DNA of 64,000 nucleotides from Piezodorus guildinii (Eukaryota; Arthropoda; Insecta; Hemiptera; Pentatomidae). Shown in pieces: positions 14,023-23,930 of the stretch. The position numbers and the translations under genes were made by a program. The stretch is taken from the NCBI GenBank assembly GCA_023052935.1, contig CM041292.1, forward strand, positions 116,184,936 to 116,248,935, written 5' to 3'. The notes beneath the pieces were generated by a model. It was not told where the DNA came from and did not search any database. It saw nothing but the letters and a program-made list of their open reading frames with translations. The number at the start of each line of letters is the position of its first letter. Position 1 is the first letter of the stretch.

Positions 14023-15473
14023 CATAATTCATAAAATTAGTTGACTGTTGAGAGTTACAGGCAGGAAATAGTCCAGGTGAGGGACAGTAAACGAAACAAT
14101 TAAATAGTTTTACCTATTACTTTCTGCCAATGTTTCAACCTCCATTGTGGGTCACACTGTGGGTCCCCAATTGTAGGCAGGAACTTCTTTATTATATTGA
14201 TTACTAAGTTCCCTCCTACAATTCGACCTGATGATGGCCCACAATGAGGGTCAAAATGTTGGCAGATAAAAAATAGTTAAAACTATTAAATTGTTTCTTT
14301 TACGGAATACCGCCCGGACTAATCCCTTCCTATACCCTATTTTCATAAGAAAGATTTTAATCTCTAAAACATTTTCCAGAAAGATGTTTATTATCAACAC
14401 AATAATATTTATTTGTTTGTAGGGTGAGGATCTAACAAGGTACGGAGAGCTATGTGCTGAAGGTACCTTCAGGATGTCAGGGGCAAAAGCGTTAAGGCAT
14501 GCTTTCCTTTTTGATAACATGCTCTTAATCACTAAGAAGAAAGAAGAAGGCATTCTTCAATACAAAGCCCATATTATGGTGTGTATTTTTATAGCACAAA
14601 GTTTTTATATTATCTTTTTTTATTGTGTAATCTATCCTATCATTTACTCACTAATTGATAAATATATATAATTGATTATTAAATTACTTATTATGAATGA
14701 TATTTCAGTGTTCAAATCTGATGCTGATAGAGAGCATTCCTGGTGAACCTTTGTGTTTCCATGTGATACCTTTTAACAACCCAAGGCATCAACATACATT
14801 ACAGGTAAAATAGAAAGAAAATGTTTTGATATTATTCATATCTTAAGGTCTGAAAGATATATTGGAATCTTCATAAATATATTTGCTTTATTTATAACCT
14901 ACTTATAAACTACTTGTAAACTACCTACTTATAAACTACTTGTAAACTACCTATTTATAAACTACTTGGGAACGAAGTATAATAAAAATTGATCTATTAC
15001 AAGATTAATTTATTAACATTTTCTGTAGGCCAAAAGTCTTGAACAGAAGCGGGAGTGGACTCTACAGTTGAAGAGAGTAATATTGGAAAACTACAATGCT
15101 GTGATACCTAGTCATGCAAGGCAGCTCGTTATGGAGCTGGGCCAGAACAGAACTGATGGTAAGAAATGAAAAACAATTTTTCGATTTAGAAAATCAATGC
15201 ATGAACAATCCATAACATTCTTTTATAAAATGGAAATACGATTATTTATTTATTTGATTACATGAAAGGTTACATGTACAATGACACATTGGTCAGAAGT
15301 AATATGTAGGTTAGATTTAAATGTAAACAGTACATAATACAATTCTATATGCAAATATACACTATTCATTAAATATAAACAGTAAATTTGTCAAAAAGTT
15401 CATTCATTGACTCAGCTTAAGCCAAACTTACATACCATCTACGTTCACCCAACAGCTGTAAAAAAAATTATAG

Positions 15474-15516
<43 letters not shown>

Positions 15517-18500
15517 ATATATATATATATATATATATTTTTTTTTTTACAGCATTCGAAATATTTCTCTCCCCTTATATCTTAAATTATATTTAATATT
15601 ATTGTTTTACTATAATAAAGTATGCTGAACTCCAGTTAAGAAATGCTTACATTATTTTTAAAAATTTACTTAAAATTACTATTTAAACTGGGTTAACAGA
15701 CTTTGTGTAAGATAATTAAGAAATATCATTTTAATCAGGAAATAGAGTAACAAATTATTACAGTTGAGTTTTCATTTCACTTTGGATGTTATACTTTAAT
15801 AATAATAGGCTTATCACACCTTGGAGGTTTGATGCTCATACTACCAAATGCTATCTACACAGATTTGTCTAATGATCACTGCTGAAGCCCAAGCCCCTGA
15901 GATTAGACTTAAACAATCCTCCCATTGACGCTTCAACCTACGTCAGTTCAGCGCAAATAAAATTTATCAGAATCCATTATTTACTCAGCCCAACAACTTT
16001 ACATGCCCATTTGAGTCTCCGGGATGCTATCTACTCAATTATACTCACAGGGTGCAAGCTTCACAATTCTGCATTGTGTTATCTTCTGAATTCCTCAGTG
16101 GCCTGTTATAAATTAAACCTGTTATAAATAAATCTATGATCACAAAAAAGTAATGGTCAAAAACATTTAAAATTCGCTAAGTTGTTTTGTATGTAATTGA
16201 TTATAGTTTCCCCCAAATAGTCTTTTTGAAGATAATCATGAGGGATATATATATGCCATAAACCCTAGAACATACATATATTTCTAACTGCCTTTAGGCA
16301 CTTCAGCAGACTGTTTTTGTTTCAACGGATTTTAAAGGTTGTTTACCAGATAGAACGAAACCACAGAAATGGTTGTAAATTTTATTCAAAATCTCATCCA
16401 CATTAACTAACCAGTTATTCAATGTTCGGTGCTCTTCTTTCTAATATGATCAATATTTAGCACTGAATAAAGATTTCTGAGTTCTCAAAAAAGATTTCAT
16501 CAAATTGAACACAAATGGGCATGCAGTGTGCAACTTGAACTCCTGGTGATCTGATAAATTCAATGAATATGAATAATATAAATTGAATTATCAATAATTA
16601 AAATATGTTGTAAAAAATAATTGACCAATATAATAAACATTATTTAAAAAAAAAAACTGCATTATAATCAAACATTAATGTAATTTGGTCACCAAAGAGA
16701 CTATATTTTTCGAATTTTTCACTGTCTCAAATTCTTTATAAATCTAAAATCTCTACTTTTTAAATATTTCTTGTTTAGCATCATTACCATTTATCTGAGA
16801 CCTTAAATATGTCTAAACTCTATTTACATCTTTACAGATGTGCCATCTCTTGAAAAGACCACACCGAAGAGGATACATTCAATCCCAGAATATCTAGAAC
16901 GACGGAAACAGGAGCGAAGGAAGAGTGAGGGGAGCTTTATGAGGGTCAGGTTAAGAAGCAAATCTGCAATCATGAAGGTTTGTTTGAGTGATCATTGACA
17001 CCAAGAGAACTTTATAAATCCAACCACAGGATTAATTAAGTTTTTATATATTTAGTTGAAATATTAACAAGTTGGCAATCAGCTTGAAACTTGAGTTCTT
17101 AATTGAGGCAATGTATGAGATATAGGCATTAGTGTACCCATCTTTGGTTTATCGCTAAATGACAATTTTTCTGATGTCTCACGAACAATACCACTAAGAT
17201 TGATTTTTTAGAAATCTGGACTACTTTTAAAAGGTAAAAGATTATCTTCAAAATGTGTTATAAAATGCATTTTCAGACTTTGTTAATAATTATTCAATAT
17301 TCTATTAGGAAGGAATGGAAAAGTTACCAGCATGATGGCAAAACTTATTAAGAGTAGTAGAAGGGCATTTTGATTAATAAAACAGTTTTTGAGATGAAAA
17401 CTTCTTTAGGCTTGTTATACAATTTTTGGCATTTAATCTCTACATTGGGGCATGCGCAGTTGTCTGTGTATACCTGTCAACTAGAGATAGGTTATCAATA
17501 TCAATTCCCGTGAACATTATCGATACAAAAATATCGATATTATAATATCTTTATTCCAGTATTTAATGGAATTAAAATCAGTAACAAATGAAATTAGTAA
17601 AGACATTGTAGATAAAATATGTCTTGAAACTTACTTCTTACTTTATATAAAGTTAATATAATGAATATCCTAAGTCTCTTGACACTAAAATACCAATATT
17701 TGTAAATATTATTAAAACATTACTTTGCATGAAAATATTTAAACATACAAAGCAAAATCATGATGATCTTATTGTCAATATTTAAATTGTAGTAAAACAA
17801 AATCAAAAAGAATATCTTGATCATATTAGCATATTAATATACATTTGAAAATTAAATTCATTTTAATTATATAGATTTCAATTAAGCACAATGTATATTT
17901 TATTACTAATTAAAATATATTTCTTTTTTGTTTGCTTGGAAGAGAAACTGAGGTTATCTCTGTTGAATATTTATCAGTGTTACAAAAATACATACATTCC
18001 AAAATATGTCACAAATAATTATTACTTTTAAACTAACAACACTCAGTCTAGGATATTATGTATTTAAAAGTTAACCTTCAATAATTGAACTTAAGAAAAA
18101 TATCTTTATATATTAGCGAAGAAATAACTATATTTTAAAATATCTTCATTTTTCAAATTAAATATATGAAATAAAGGGGGAAGCTCTCATCCTTTGAGTA
18201 AAAAATCCTGTAGTATTTGAGAATTTCGATTGAAAGGAGGAAAAGAAATAGAATAAAATTGGGTGTAAGGGATATAGGAATAAGAAGAAAAATTATGCAA
18301 TTGCGTAATCAACAAATTTCTACATCAACAAACAAATGAATAAAAACGGTTGAGGAGAAAGAGAAAACAAAGCATCCTATAGAAGAAAAAAAAGACAAAA
18401 AAAACAGCGGTATAGGCATAAGAAAAAAAACAAACTTCCATTTTAATTTTTCATAGATGGATCAATCTGCTTAAACAGAGAATAATTAGAATTAAAATGC

Positions 18501-21500
18501 GGAAATTCGAGATGAAGGGAAAATTAAGGGTCGTAAATATCAACATAGGCAAAAAAGTTGACGACAAAAAAAAAGTGACTAATTTAATTCTTTCACAGAT
18601 AGATCAATCTTATGAAACAGTAATAAAGCATATTTATAAATGGCAGGTCCATAAAAAGAAAAAAAAAAAAAAATGTGCTATGTGTAACACCAATTCATAC
18701 AGTCTACAGTTACATCCAGATTAGGATGTCATAATTCAAGATGATATATCTCTACAAGGTGATGATGTTTTACAATTAAATGAAACAATAATAACAAAAC
18801 ATGCATTCTTAACATGATATACTTTTACAAAAGTACTCTTCTTTCCATCAAAATTCTAGTGCAAATCGAGAATTAAAAAAAAAAGTTTTCAATTCTATCG
18901 GCATTCCCTATGACTGAGTGAATTTTATTGTTTTTATTTTTTTAAACTACACCAATTTTCAGACAATCCAATAATAACACTGGTCTACAACAAAATCCTC
19001 CTTTTAATAAAAATATGATAAACATGAAGAGCTTAATATGGTAAATAAATGTTTGCTTTCCACTATTTTCTATCACATATAGAAATTTTTTAAAGTAAAT
19101 TTTTTTAATTTCTCATAATTACGTGTTTTTTGTATTACCGCAATAAATATCCTTCTATTCATCTTGCACATGCAACAAAAATGAAAGAAAATTATGGAAA
19201 TATAAAGTTGTTATTGGAAAAAATTAAATATTCACAGTATTTGTGGAACATTTGTGCTGAACTAAAAGTTGTTGCAATGTTAACTGGACTGCAAGGAGGA
19301 TATACCAAATTTTGATTTTTTTATGAGAAAGGAACAGTCGTGCTAGAGAAAAGCATTACATAGTAAAAAATTAGCCACAAAGAATGAGTTTGATCCCTGG
19401 AGTCGAGAATGTGAAAGAAGAACCTTTAGTTTCAAGTGACAAAACGTTTCTACCACCTCTCCATATAATGTTAGGCCATATGAAAAATTTTGCTATAGCC
19501 ATGAACAAGGAAGGACATTGGAGGTTTTCAATATCTCAAAACTAAATTCCCTCGATTCAGTGACACAAAATTGAAAGAAGGAATCTTTTTGGATCCCCAA
19601 ATACCAGAGCTCATGAATGACTCAAATTTTGAAAGTACATTGAATAAAGCTGAAAAGAGAGCATGATTGTCATAATTTTCTTGAAAAAAAAAAAAACTAC
19701 CGTGAAATAATCCTTGAACTTTTTGTTCGATAAATATTAGGCCGTTTAACAAAAGAATTCTTGGATATATTTTTTTTAAAACAATTTATTTAATTTTTTT
19801 TTCCCGACAGTGTAATGTATAAAGTCTGGGTGCTGAAACAGACCACCCAGGGAACAATACCTACTCTTTTCACAGTCTTGAAATATTCTCTAAAAATAAG
19901 ATTATCAAAAACTGGTGACACAATAAAACTTTATATTTTATTTATTGAGCTTTAATAAATACTGAAGTTACTAATAAATATTTGTATTTTCTTTACCTTC
20001 TTAAAATATGTTTTAAATTATATTTTCAAATTTTCAGGGTCATACAAGGCAGAGGAGAGAAAATAAAACACAGTCAGAGGGTAGTCAAATAGCGACCATC
20101 GAAAATAAAGTGGTAAGTCTTCAAAATAATTTTGTTATATTGTTATGATTTAAAATTTTAAATTAATTAAAATGAATTGTGTTTCATAATTTTTTTTTTA
20201 ATTCTTAATGATTTATAAATTTAACATTCTAATGCCTTTAATAATTATTTTATAATTCCTGCAGGATACTGGTGGATCTGAAGCTGAAGAAGTTTGCTAC
20301 CCGCTGAAAATCAAAGCCAAGAAGAACACACAGAGCCTGACCCTGGAGGTTGTCTTGAGATTGAAACCCCATTAGAAAATGAACAGCCGAAGGAAGAGAG
20401 GAAAAAGAGCTTGGAAGAGATCGTGAGCCAACTCCTCATGCAGAATAAAGAGTTTCAAAGAGTATTACAAAAACAGCGTCATATTACTAGCAGACGAGCT
20501 AGGGTAGAGACTAGTGATGAAGAAGACGAGGGGCTATCAAGGTCTTCAGGAAGCCTGCAGAGGGTAGAAGGGGACTATGACAATTTATGGCAGCTGAAAC
20601 GAACACGCTCATTTATCAACCAGCCTCAGAGTTCACCTGAATTATCACTGTCTGGCAGTCAGATATCAGTGGATGGGCCAACATCACCAGCAGTTTGGCT
20701 CAAGCAACAGCGTCAACACCTTGCATCAACCCCGACCTCAACAAAAGCTGGGTCTCTCCCTAGGGGTTTTCAACTAGGAACTCCTGATTGGCACAAAGCC
20801 AGAGTGTCACCAGATAGGCCATTCACAATAGCTTCTGACAAAGCTCAGGAACTGAATCTTGAGGACATGGAACGTTATGTTGAAAACCAGCACTCCATGC
20901 CAGGCATAGGTTCCCACTACCTGATGATACTGAGGATGACAGTACCCCTGATACCAGCACCCATGATCTATTGCATCCAGAGCATAAGATCTACAAGAAC
21001 AGTCTTACAAAAGCTACCATAAAACAAGTTATATCAACAGTTAGTAACAAATTAGCAAGCTTACGTCTTAGCTCAGAGACTCTAGATCAAATAGAGACCG
21101 AGCATCGTGCAAGTAAGATCAGACAGGCATTTACCAAAACATTTAGGCAGAAAAAGCAAGAAGAAAAAGGTTTACCAGTTTACAAGCAGGGTAGTTCAGC
21201 TCTCGGGGCTAGAATAGCACATGGTTCAGAAACATCGGACTATGCTGACCCCAGGACACTCTTTCCCAATATCACCAGTTCCAAAAAGGCAGCTTCTCTC
21301 CTAGGTATAAGGCCCTACTCTGTATTCTCTCTTGCTACAGAATTGGAGTCTCCTAAATCACCAAACAGTAAAAATAATGGGGAAGAAAGTAGCTGTTCTA
21401 GACTAAAGCAAGATGAGACAGTGGAGAGTGATGGTTCAGCAGACAGTTATTATGAAAGATCCTTTGAAGCCATTGAGTCGACAATGCTCGGGGATGTTTG

Positions 21501-21814
21501 TAGGGATTCAGCCATTTTCAGTGAACCTGAAGAAGTCCTGGAACAATATCTTCCAAAAAGCCTAGGCAACAAAAAGATTCCACCTCCAGTACCTGACAAA
21601 CCACCCAATCTAAGAGCATCATACTTCCAGATGAGCTGTACAAAGTCTCTTCCCCTAATCAGTTCAACAAGGGGAAAGTGACATAGAGTCGAAATTGGAT
21701 GATGAATATGATTCCTGTTCAGTTGCTTCGACTGTCATAGAAAACACAAGTTTGTCAAAAGGGTGGGTTAGACATGTTATTTGTAAAATCCAAGGAGAAC
21801 AGTCTTCATTTTGA
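2331..21814 (+). CDS. PLEKHG-type Rho guanine-nucleotide exchange factor (DH-PH), 3' eleven exons
   Basis: Eleven exons (2331-2488, 5651-5751, 8546-8662, 12607-12757, 13230-13391, 14423-14578, 14709-14804, 15029-15158, 16838-16977, 20038-20112, 20265-21814) have consensus AG/GT borders and matching phases. Together they give about 945 residues. The first five make a DH domain, starting near [20 protein letters not shown] and including [18 protein letters not shown]. Exons 6-8 make a PH domain ([12 protein letters not shown], then [10 protein letters not shown]). The rest is a low-complexity tail ending in [11 protein letters not shown], a C-terminal motif I associate with PLEKHG proteins. The family exchanges GDP for GTP on Rho-type GTPases at the membrane and cytoskeleton. 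The first exon opens mid-protein, so the true start is missing. The last exon has three single-base frame breaks (see findings). Introns are full of repeats. The family assignment rests on motif memory and is strong; the exact orthologue is not resolved. Confidence 0.9.
2716..3443 (+). repeat. Repeat family X, copy 2
   Basis: Same orientation as copy 1, in the next intron. It runs from ctttcactt after gtgcgggcaacacacg to ggtaagtggaag. It matches the nested copy at 59530-62080 most closely. Confidence 0.7.
3444..3940. other. Intron sequence, nothing recognised
   Basis: AT-rich intron between family X copy 2 and family Z copy 1. No gene or named repeat. Confidence 0.4.
3940..4750. repeat. Repeat family Z, short copy (internal deletion)
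   Basis: The first ~520 bases match 17440-17965 and the last ~260 match 18640-18900. The ~680 bases that separate these blocks in the longer copy are absent. Both copies lie in introns of the same gene. No coding capacity is preserved. Confidence 0.65.
4960..5003. repeat. (TA)n microsatellite
   Basis: About 20 TA units with one break, inside a T-rich intron. Confidence 0.9.
5004..5650. other. Intron sequence, nothing recognised
   Basis: AT-rich intron up to the acceptor at 5651. No coding or repeat signal. Confidence 0.4.
5651..5751 (+). CDS. PLEKHG-like exon b: DH domain
   Basis: Acceptor attgttttag, donor gtaatg. It starts in phase 0 and ends with two spare bases. It encodes [20 protein letters not shown] and then [12 protein letters not shown], the helix and loop after the first DH conserved region. 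Confidence 0.9.
5823..6083. mobile_element. hAT-type MITE with perfect 8-bp target duplication
   Basis: The element starts TAGGGGAGGCATAATCGAAT and ends in the near-inverse ATTCGATTATGCCCACCCCTA. It is flanked by identical ATAACCAC at 5815-5822 and 6084-6091. An 8-bp duplication and TAGGGG-type ends fit hAT. The interior is a chain of ATAATCG / GAATGATC units in both orientations. It has no ORF. Confidence 0.85.
6430..6890 (+). mobile_element. Jockey-type reverse transcriptase C-terminal fragment
   Basis: The open stretch at 6526-6720 has [15 protein letters not shown] and [10 protein letters not shown], with coding remains before it. After a stop come [15 protein letters not shown] and RRLRRWP. 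This is the usual C-terminal tail of Jockey ORF2. It is a short, broken, 5'-truncated fossil. Confidence 0.75.
7056..7092. repeat. (ATAG)n microsatellite
   Basis: About seven GATA-type units, just outside the 3' end of a CR1-like fragment. Confidence 0.85.
7083..7200 (-). mobile_element. CR1/L2-like retrotransposon 3' end
   Basis: The minus strand has the family's 3' tail (wording like gaccccc...cccagaataaaaa, and tctggcc). The same ending occurs at 7690, 52700, 56230, 63040 and 63720. Confidence 0.6.
7200..7690. other. A-rich intron sequence, nothing recognised
   Basis: Runs of aaacaaaaat-type sequence without a defined repeat. Possibly a decayed retrotransposon. Confidence 0.3.
7690..8140 (-). 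mobile_element. CR1/L2-like retrotransposon C-terminal fragment
   Basis: A minus open stretch reads [19 protein letters not shown] and [19 protein letters not shown], followed by the 3' end gtcccagaataaaatta. It is almost the same as the copy at 55780-56270. Only the end of ORF2 and the 3' UTR remain. Confidence 0.75.
8546..8662 (+). CDS. PLEKHG-like exon c: DH domain
   Basis: Acceptor ggttacag, donor gtattg. One base completes the codon from exon b, and two bases are left at the end. It contains [18 protein letters not shown] and [10 protein letters not shown], typical of the PLEKHG DH domain. Confidence 0.92.
8663..9430. other. Intron sequence with poly(T), nothing recognised
   Basis: A T run lies at about 9297-9319. 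No named repeat or gene up to the R2-like fragment. Confidence 0.4.
9430..11262 (-). mobile_element. R2-like non-LTR retrotransposon fossil (RT plus restriction-like endonuclease)
   Basis: Minus-strand pieces in order: a basic linker ([16 protein letters not shown]) at ~11230, RT segments with [22 protein letters not shown] and [10 protein letters not shown] at 10920-10350, then a [18 protein letters not shown] motif (CCHC-like region) and [12 protein letters not shown] at ~9590. The last two, with [13 protein letters not shown], resemble the C-terminal restriction-like endonuclease of R2/R4-type elements rather than an AP endonuclease. Several frameshifts and stops. The active-site FADD reads FAAD here. 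It is dead and lies in a host intron. Confidence 0.7.
11273..12279 (+). repeat. Repeat family X, copy 3, carrying a SINE
   Basis: The left end (cacttacc, preceded by tctggtgcaggca) abuts the R2-like fossil. The right end ggtaagtgaaag is at 12268-12279. A tRNA-derived SINE has split the element just before its right end. Confidence 0.7.
12055..12263 (+). mobile_element. tRNA-derived SINE (family S4) inserted at the end of family X
   Basis: The head GGATGGCTGAGTGGGTTAGC is A-box-like and tgagtttgagtctcggttc is B-box-like. A body and an A-rich tail follow. The insertion is flanked by diverged copies of atatgtaagtaaaa / ataggtaagtgaaa, a plausible 14-bp target duplication. A related copy is at 43466. 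Confidence 0.75.
12280..12606. other. Intron sequence, nothing recognised
   Basis: AT-rich stretch before the acceptor at 12607, with no repeat I can name. Confidence 0.4.
12607..12757 (+). CDS. PLEKHG-like exon d: DH core helix
   Basis: Acceptor aaacacag, donor gtatgt. It encodes the most conserved DH helix, [18 protein letters not shown], where the GTPase is contacted in this family. It ends in phase 0. Confidence 0.93.
12758..13229. other. Intron, nothing recognised
   Basis: Ordinary AT-rich intron with a pyrimidine tract before the acceptor. Confidence 0.6.
13230..13391 (+). CDS. PLEKHG-like exon e: end of DH domain
   Basis: Acceptor gttgtatag, donor gtaggt, 54 codons in phase 0. It encodes the last DH helix, with [20 protein letters not shown], followed by the linker to the PH domain. 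Confidence 0.9.
13400..13552 (-). repeat. Repeat family X, left-end fragment (reverse)
   Basis: ggtaagtgaaaatcttgtgttgctcacaccaga is the inverse of the family X left end. The rest of the element is missing. Confidence 0.6.
13555..13955. repeat. Two tandem ~210-bp units
   Basis: Both units share gaccaaagtaacttttctctttt, then agaattag..aaatcggt and cgttcatgcgtgatg. The second is followed by (TA)n. The aaatcggt...cgttcatgcgtgatg block is typical of dispersed insect repeats. A weak relative lies at 41500-41660. Confidence 0.65.
13958..14020. repeat. (TA)n microsatellite
   Basis: About 31 uninterrupted TA units. Confidence 0.95.
14040..14303. mobile_element. Foldback element, Penelope-like terminal repeats
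   Basis: Arms 14087-14160 and 14228-14303 are imperfect inverted repeats (gtaaacgaaacaattaaatag against ctattaaattgtttcttttac). The right arm has CTGATGA, a GGCCC/GGGTC stem and AAAA at 14228-14262, a hammerhead-like core with the invariant G of GAAA changed. The left flank gttgactgttgag is the same as at 23605. Confidence 0.55.
14423..14578 (+). CDS. PLEKHG-like exon f: PH domain, first half
   Basis: Acceptor ttgtttgtag, donor gtgtgt, 52 codons in phase 0. The beta strands are seen in [12 protein letters not shown] and [14 protein letters not shown], as in DH-associated PH domains. Confidence 0.92.
14709..14804 (+). CDS. PLEKHG-like exon g: PH domain, middle
   Basis: Acceptor gatatttcag, donor gtaaaa, 32 codons in phase 0. 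It contains [19 protein letters not shown], the middle PH strands. Confidence 0.9.
15029..15158 (+). CDS. PLEKHG-like exon h: PH C-terminal helix
   Basis: Acceptor ttttctgtag, donor gtaaga. It encodes [20 protein letters not shown]. The tryptophan is the invariant one of PH C-terminal helices. It ends with one spare base. Confidence 0.92.
15159..15475 (-). mobile_element. Possible LINE 3' tail
   Basis: The minus strand ends in an (AAAT)n-type tail, seen as atttatttatttg at 15243. The body is unassigned, and so is its family. Confidence 0.3.
15479..15538. repeat. (TA)n microsatellite
   Basis: Two TA blocks separated by ttaa, followed by a T run. Confidence 0.9.
15550..16837. other. Intron sequence, nothing recognised
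   Basis: AT-rich. The 15830-16080 stretch is less AT-rich and may be a worn repeat, but no motif supports a name. Confidence 0.4.
16838..16977 (+). CDS. PLEKHG-like exon i: basic linker after PH
   Basis: Acceptor tctttacag, donor gtttgt. Two bases finish the codon from exon h, then 46 codons follow. It is basic and serine-rich, with [19 protein letters not shown]. Confidence 0.85.
17440..18900. repeat. Repeat family Z, long copy
   Basis: It starts near gggcatgcgcag and shares two long blocks with 3940-4750. The middle 680 bases occur only here and include a 75-codon open stretch without recognisable domains. It is probably a non-autonomous transposon or the 5' part of the element whose protein fossil follows. 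Confidence 0.6.
19120..19760 (+). pseudogene. Fossil of an uncharacterised arthropod repeat-borne protein
   Basis: Pieces in shifted frames read [28 protein letters not shown], then [20 protein letters not shown] and [21 protein letters not shown] know this block from many predicted arthropod proteins of unknown function that occur in multiple copies. A transposon origin is my inference. Stops and a poly(A) run break it. Confidence 0.6.
20038..20112 (+). CDS. PLEKHG-like exon j: short tail exon
   Basis: Acceptor aaattttcag, donor gtaagt, 25 codons in phase 0 ([15 protein letters not shown] onward). Both splice sites and the phase fit exons i and k. The sequence has no domain of its own. Confidence 0.75.
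20265..21814 (+). CDS. PLEKHG-like terminal exon, broken by three 1-base frameshifts
   Basis: The acceptor is tcctgcag. The frame runs from 20265, moves by -1 near 20294, moves by -1 again near 20909, and by +1 near 21671-21677. It ends at TGA 21812-21814 after [17 protein letters not shown]. The pieces are acidic and serine-rich, with [19 protein letters not shown], a possible proline-rich SH3 ligand (PPPVPDKPP) and the C-terminal GWVRHVICK motif. Coding quality is high on both sides of each break. Each break is one base, at a short run (ttt, gg, gggg/aaa). Assembly or read errors are therefore more likely than decay, but the sequence alone cannot exclude a degenerating exon. Confidence 0.85.
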
Positions 21815-22079
21815 TGTCTTCCTACTTAGACAATATGTTTTGATAATTAATTATGTATAACTATGTATTATAATAATGTATATAATTACCATTATCTTTA
21901 TCATTAACTGTAATTTATCAGGGACAAGACAATATTTAATGTTATTTATAATAATTACTAGTTATTTATAGACATACATATTTCCTTGTTTCAATATTTT
22001 TTCATTTTTATATGTACATATTACTTCATTGTAAATTTATTGTCTTTGAGAGTGAGTAGTAGATTCCTTTTCAAGTGGA

Positions 22080-22085
22080 AATAAA
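22080..22085 (+). terminator. Probable polyadenylation signal of the PLEKHG-like gene
   Basis: An AATAAA hexamer lies about 265 bases after the inferred stop at 21814. No other AATAAA lies between, which gives a plausible short 3' UTR of about 290 bases. Confidence 0.45.
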
Positions 22086-22109
22086 TTGTTATAAACAATT
22101 AACTGTATT

Positions 22110-23600
22110 TTATTACCATAACAGCCTATATCACTAACGTAAACTATTCATCACAAATTTAATTATTAATAAACTGAATAAAATTAATAAAGTTACATAA
22201 AATAATTAAGCCTGAAGATATTTGATGTTGTAGAACATAAATTTAGATGAAATATCTTCTGATTCAGTTAATCATTAGAAATACAAATATTTTATTGACT
22301 AAGTAAGGTTTTTACATCACACAAAAACTTATAAATCATAAAATTAGATGAGTAAGAATACATAATAATGACAATATTGATAATTAGATAAATATAAAAT
22401 TTATCTCTACTTCAATAGCGTTTCATTTTTTAATTTCCTCAACAGAAGCCTATTAGTTTTAATAATAATATTCATGAAATTATGGAATACAAAAAAGGCG
22501 ATTATGATTCGGTTAGCACAGCATTCATGACCATCTCATTATCATGATGTTTTTAACCCTCCATTGAATATAACTGTCCTAACAGAGAAAGCCCAGACAT
22601 TTTTGTCTCCAGCTCATTCTCGTTGGAATGTAAAATAAGGAAAAGAATGGCTATGCTCTTATTTAGATCTGTCCAAAATACTACAGTCGATGATTGGTTT
22701 TATAAACAGATCTAATTGGTAATTAGAAAAAAAAACTAATCGTTGTTCAGAAATGAAGGAAAAAATAAAAGAACAATTGTAAACTGATTATAGCATGCGG
22801 CGAAATATCAAGAGCTGGCCAATAGTCACATTTGTTGTTATGCTTAACAGTATTTGCATTAGTTTACAAGTGATTTATCTTGGCAATGACTTTCTAAAGT
22901 CTTTCCTTTTTATTCTTCCTACCTTAACTTTTCTCTGACAAGAGTTAAAGCCTATTCCTCTCTCTCTCCTGGATACAAGAGGCAAACTCATAATCATTTT
23001 TATGTCTTCAACTTCAGTTATCAGGTCAATACACAGCAAAAAACAGGGGCATTAACTGTGTCCCAAAAAAAGTAAGTTTCTATAGCCATGTCATCAAAGA
23101 ACTTTCCTATAAGCATCGACCATCAACTGTCTTCACACTTAGCCAAAGTAGAATGAAGACAGTTGAAGTCCCTTATTCCTAAATACTGTTCATGTTCATA
23201 AAGATTGAAATAATAGAAGCAGAACGATAATTTAAGAGTGTTTTTTTCATTATCGCATTTGTTATTAAAACATCCAAGTTGTCTTCAAATAGAGTTCAGA
23301 AAATTTTCTCATTGGGAAAGACCAGATTATTTCACAAGGAAATTTGAATTCTAAGGTGGATTGTTTCTCTGTATTGTGCATAAGTCTGAGGAGGACCATT
23401 ATATTGTCAAAAATAAGATTGGGTTGATTTAAGCTATTACAAAGGATTTTGAATCCAAACCACTATGTTCCAACAACAGGTTAAGAATCAGTCAAGATGA
23501 ACATATTTAAAAGAGATTTATTAGATGACAATCAACCAACAAAAATAAGTATACATTTTTTTTTTTAAATACTTCTTAAATTACAAATACAATACTGATG
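22110..23600. other. Intergenic, nothing recognised
   Basis: AT-rich, with a small inverted repeat (aactgtcttcac / gaagacagtt) at 23127-23165. No gene. Confidence 0.4.
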
Positions 23601-23604
23601 GAGT

Positions 23605-23930
23605 TTTTTGTTGACTGTTGAGACTATGATGGAGAAGTTGGTTGGGGTTGTGGTCACCAAGAAAACACACCAATAAGAAAAGCTTATTTTATTTGTGTCA
23701 GACATTTTAGCCAACATTGTTGGCCTTCATCGGGACTGACTCTATGAGAATATCTCTATAGAGTCCTCCACTCTCTTGAGAAACTCTTTAGAGAGTACTC
23801 CACTTAATAAACTCTCATAGAGTCAGGCCTTGTCGACTCCGAGGTCGAAACAGCACACAAATAAAATAAGCTTGCCTTGTGGTGTGTTTTCTTGGTAACC
23901 GCAACCCCAACCAACTTCTCCACCATATTA
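23605..23930. mobile_element. Foldback element with ~75-bp inverted arms
   Basis: The left arm (about 23628-23700) and right arm (about 23852-23928) pair over atggagaagttggttggggt / accccaaccaacttctccac and on to the AAGCTTATTTTATTTGTGT region. A hammerhead-like string lies inside each arm, but with core changes (CCGATGA; TAAAA). It is the same family as 800-960 and 14040-14303. Confidence 0.65.

Noticed and set aside
18497..18724. 75-aa ORF ending CAMCNTNS
   Set aside because: It lies in repeat family Z across a poly(A) run and is not kept in the other copy.
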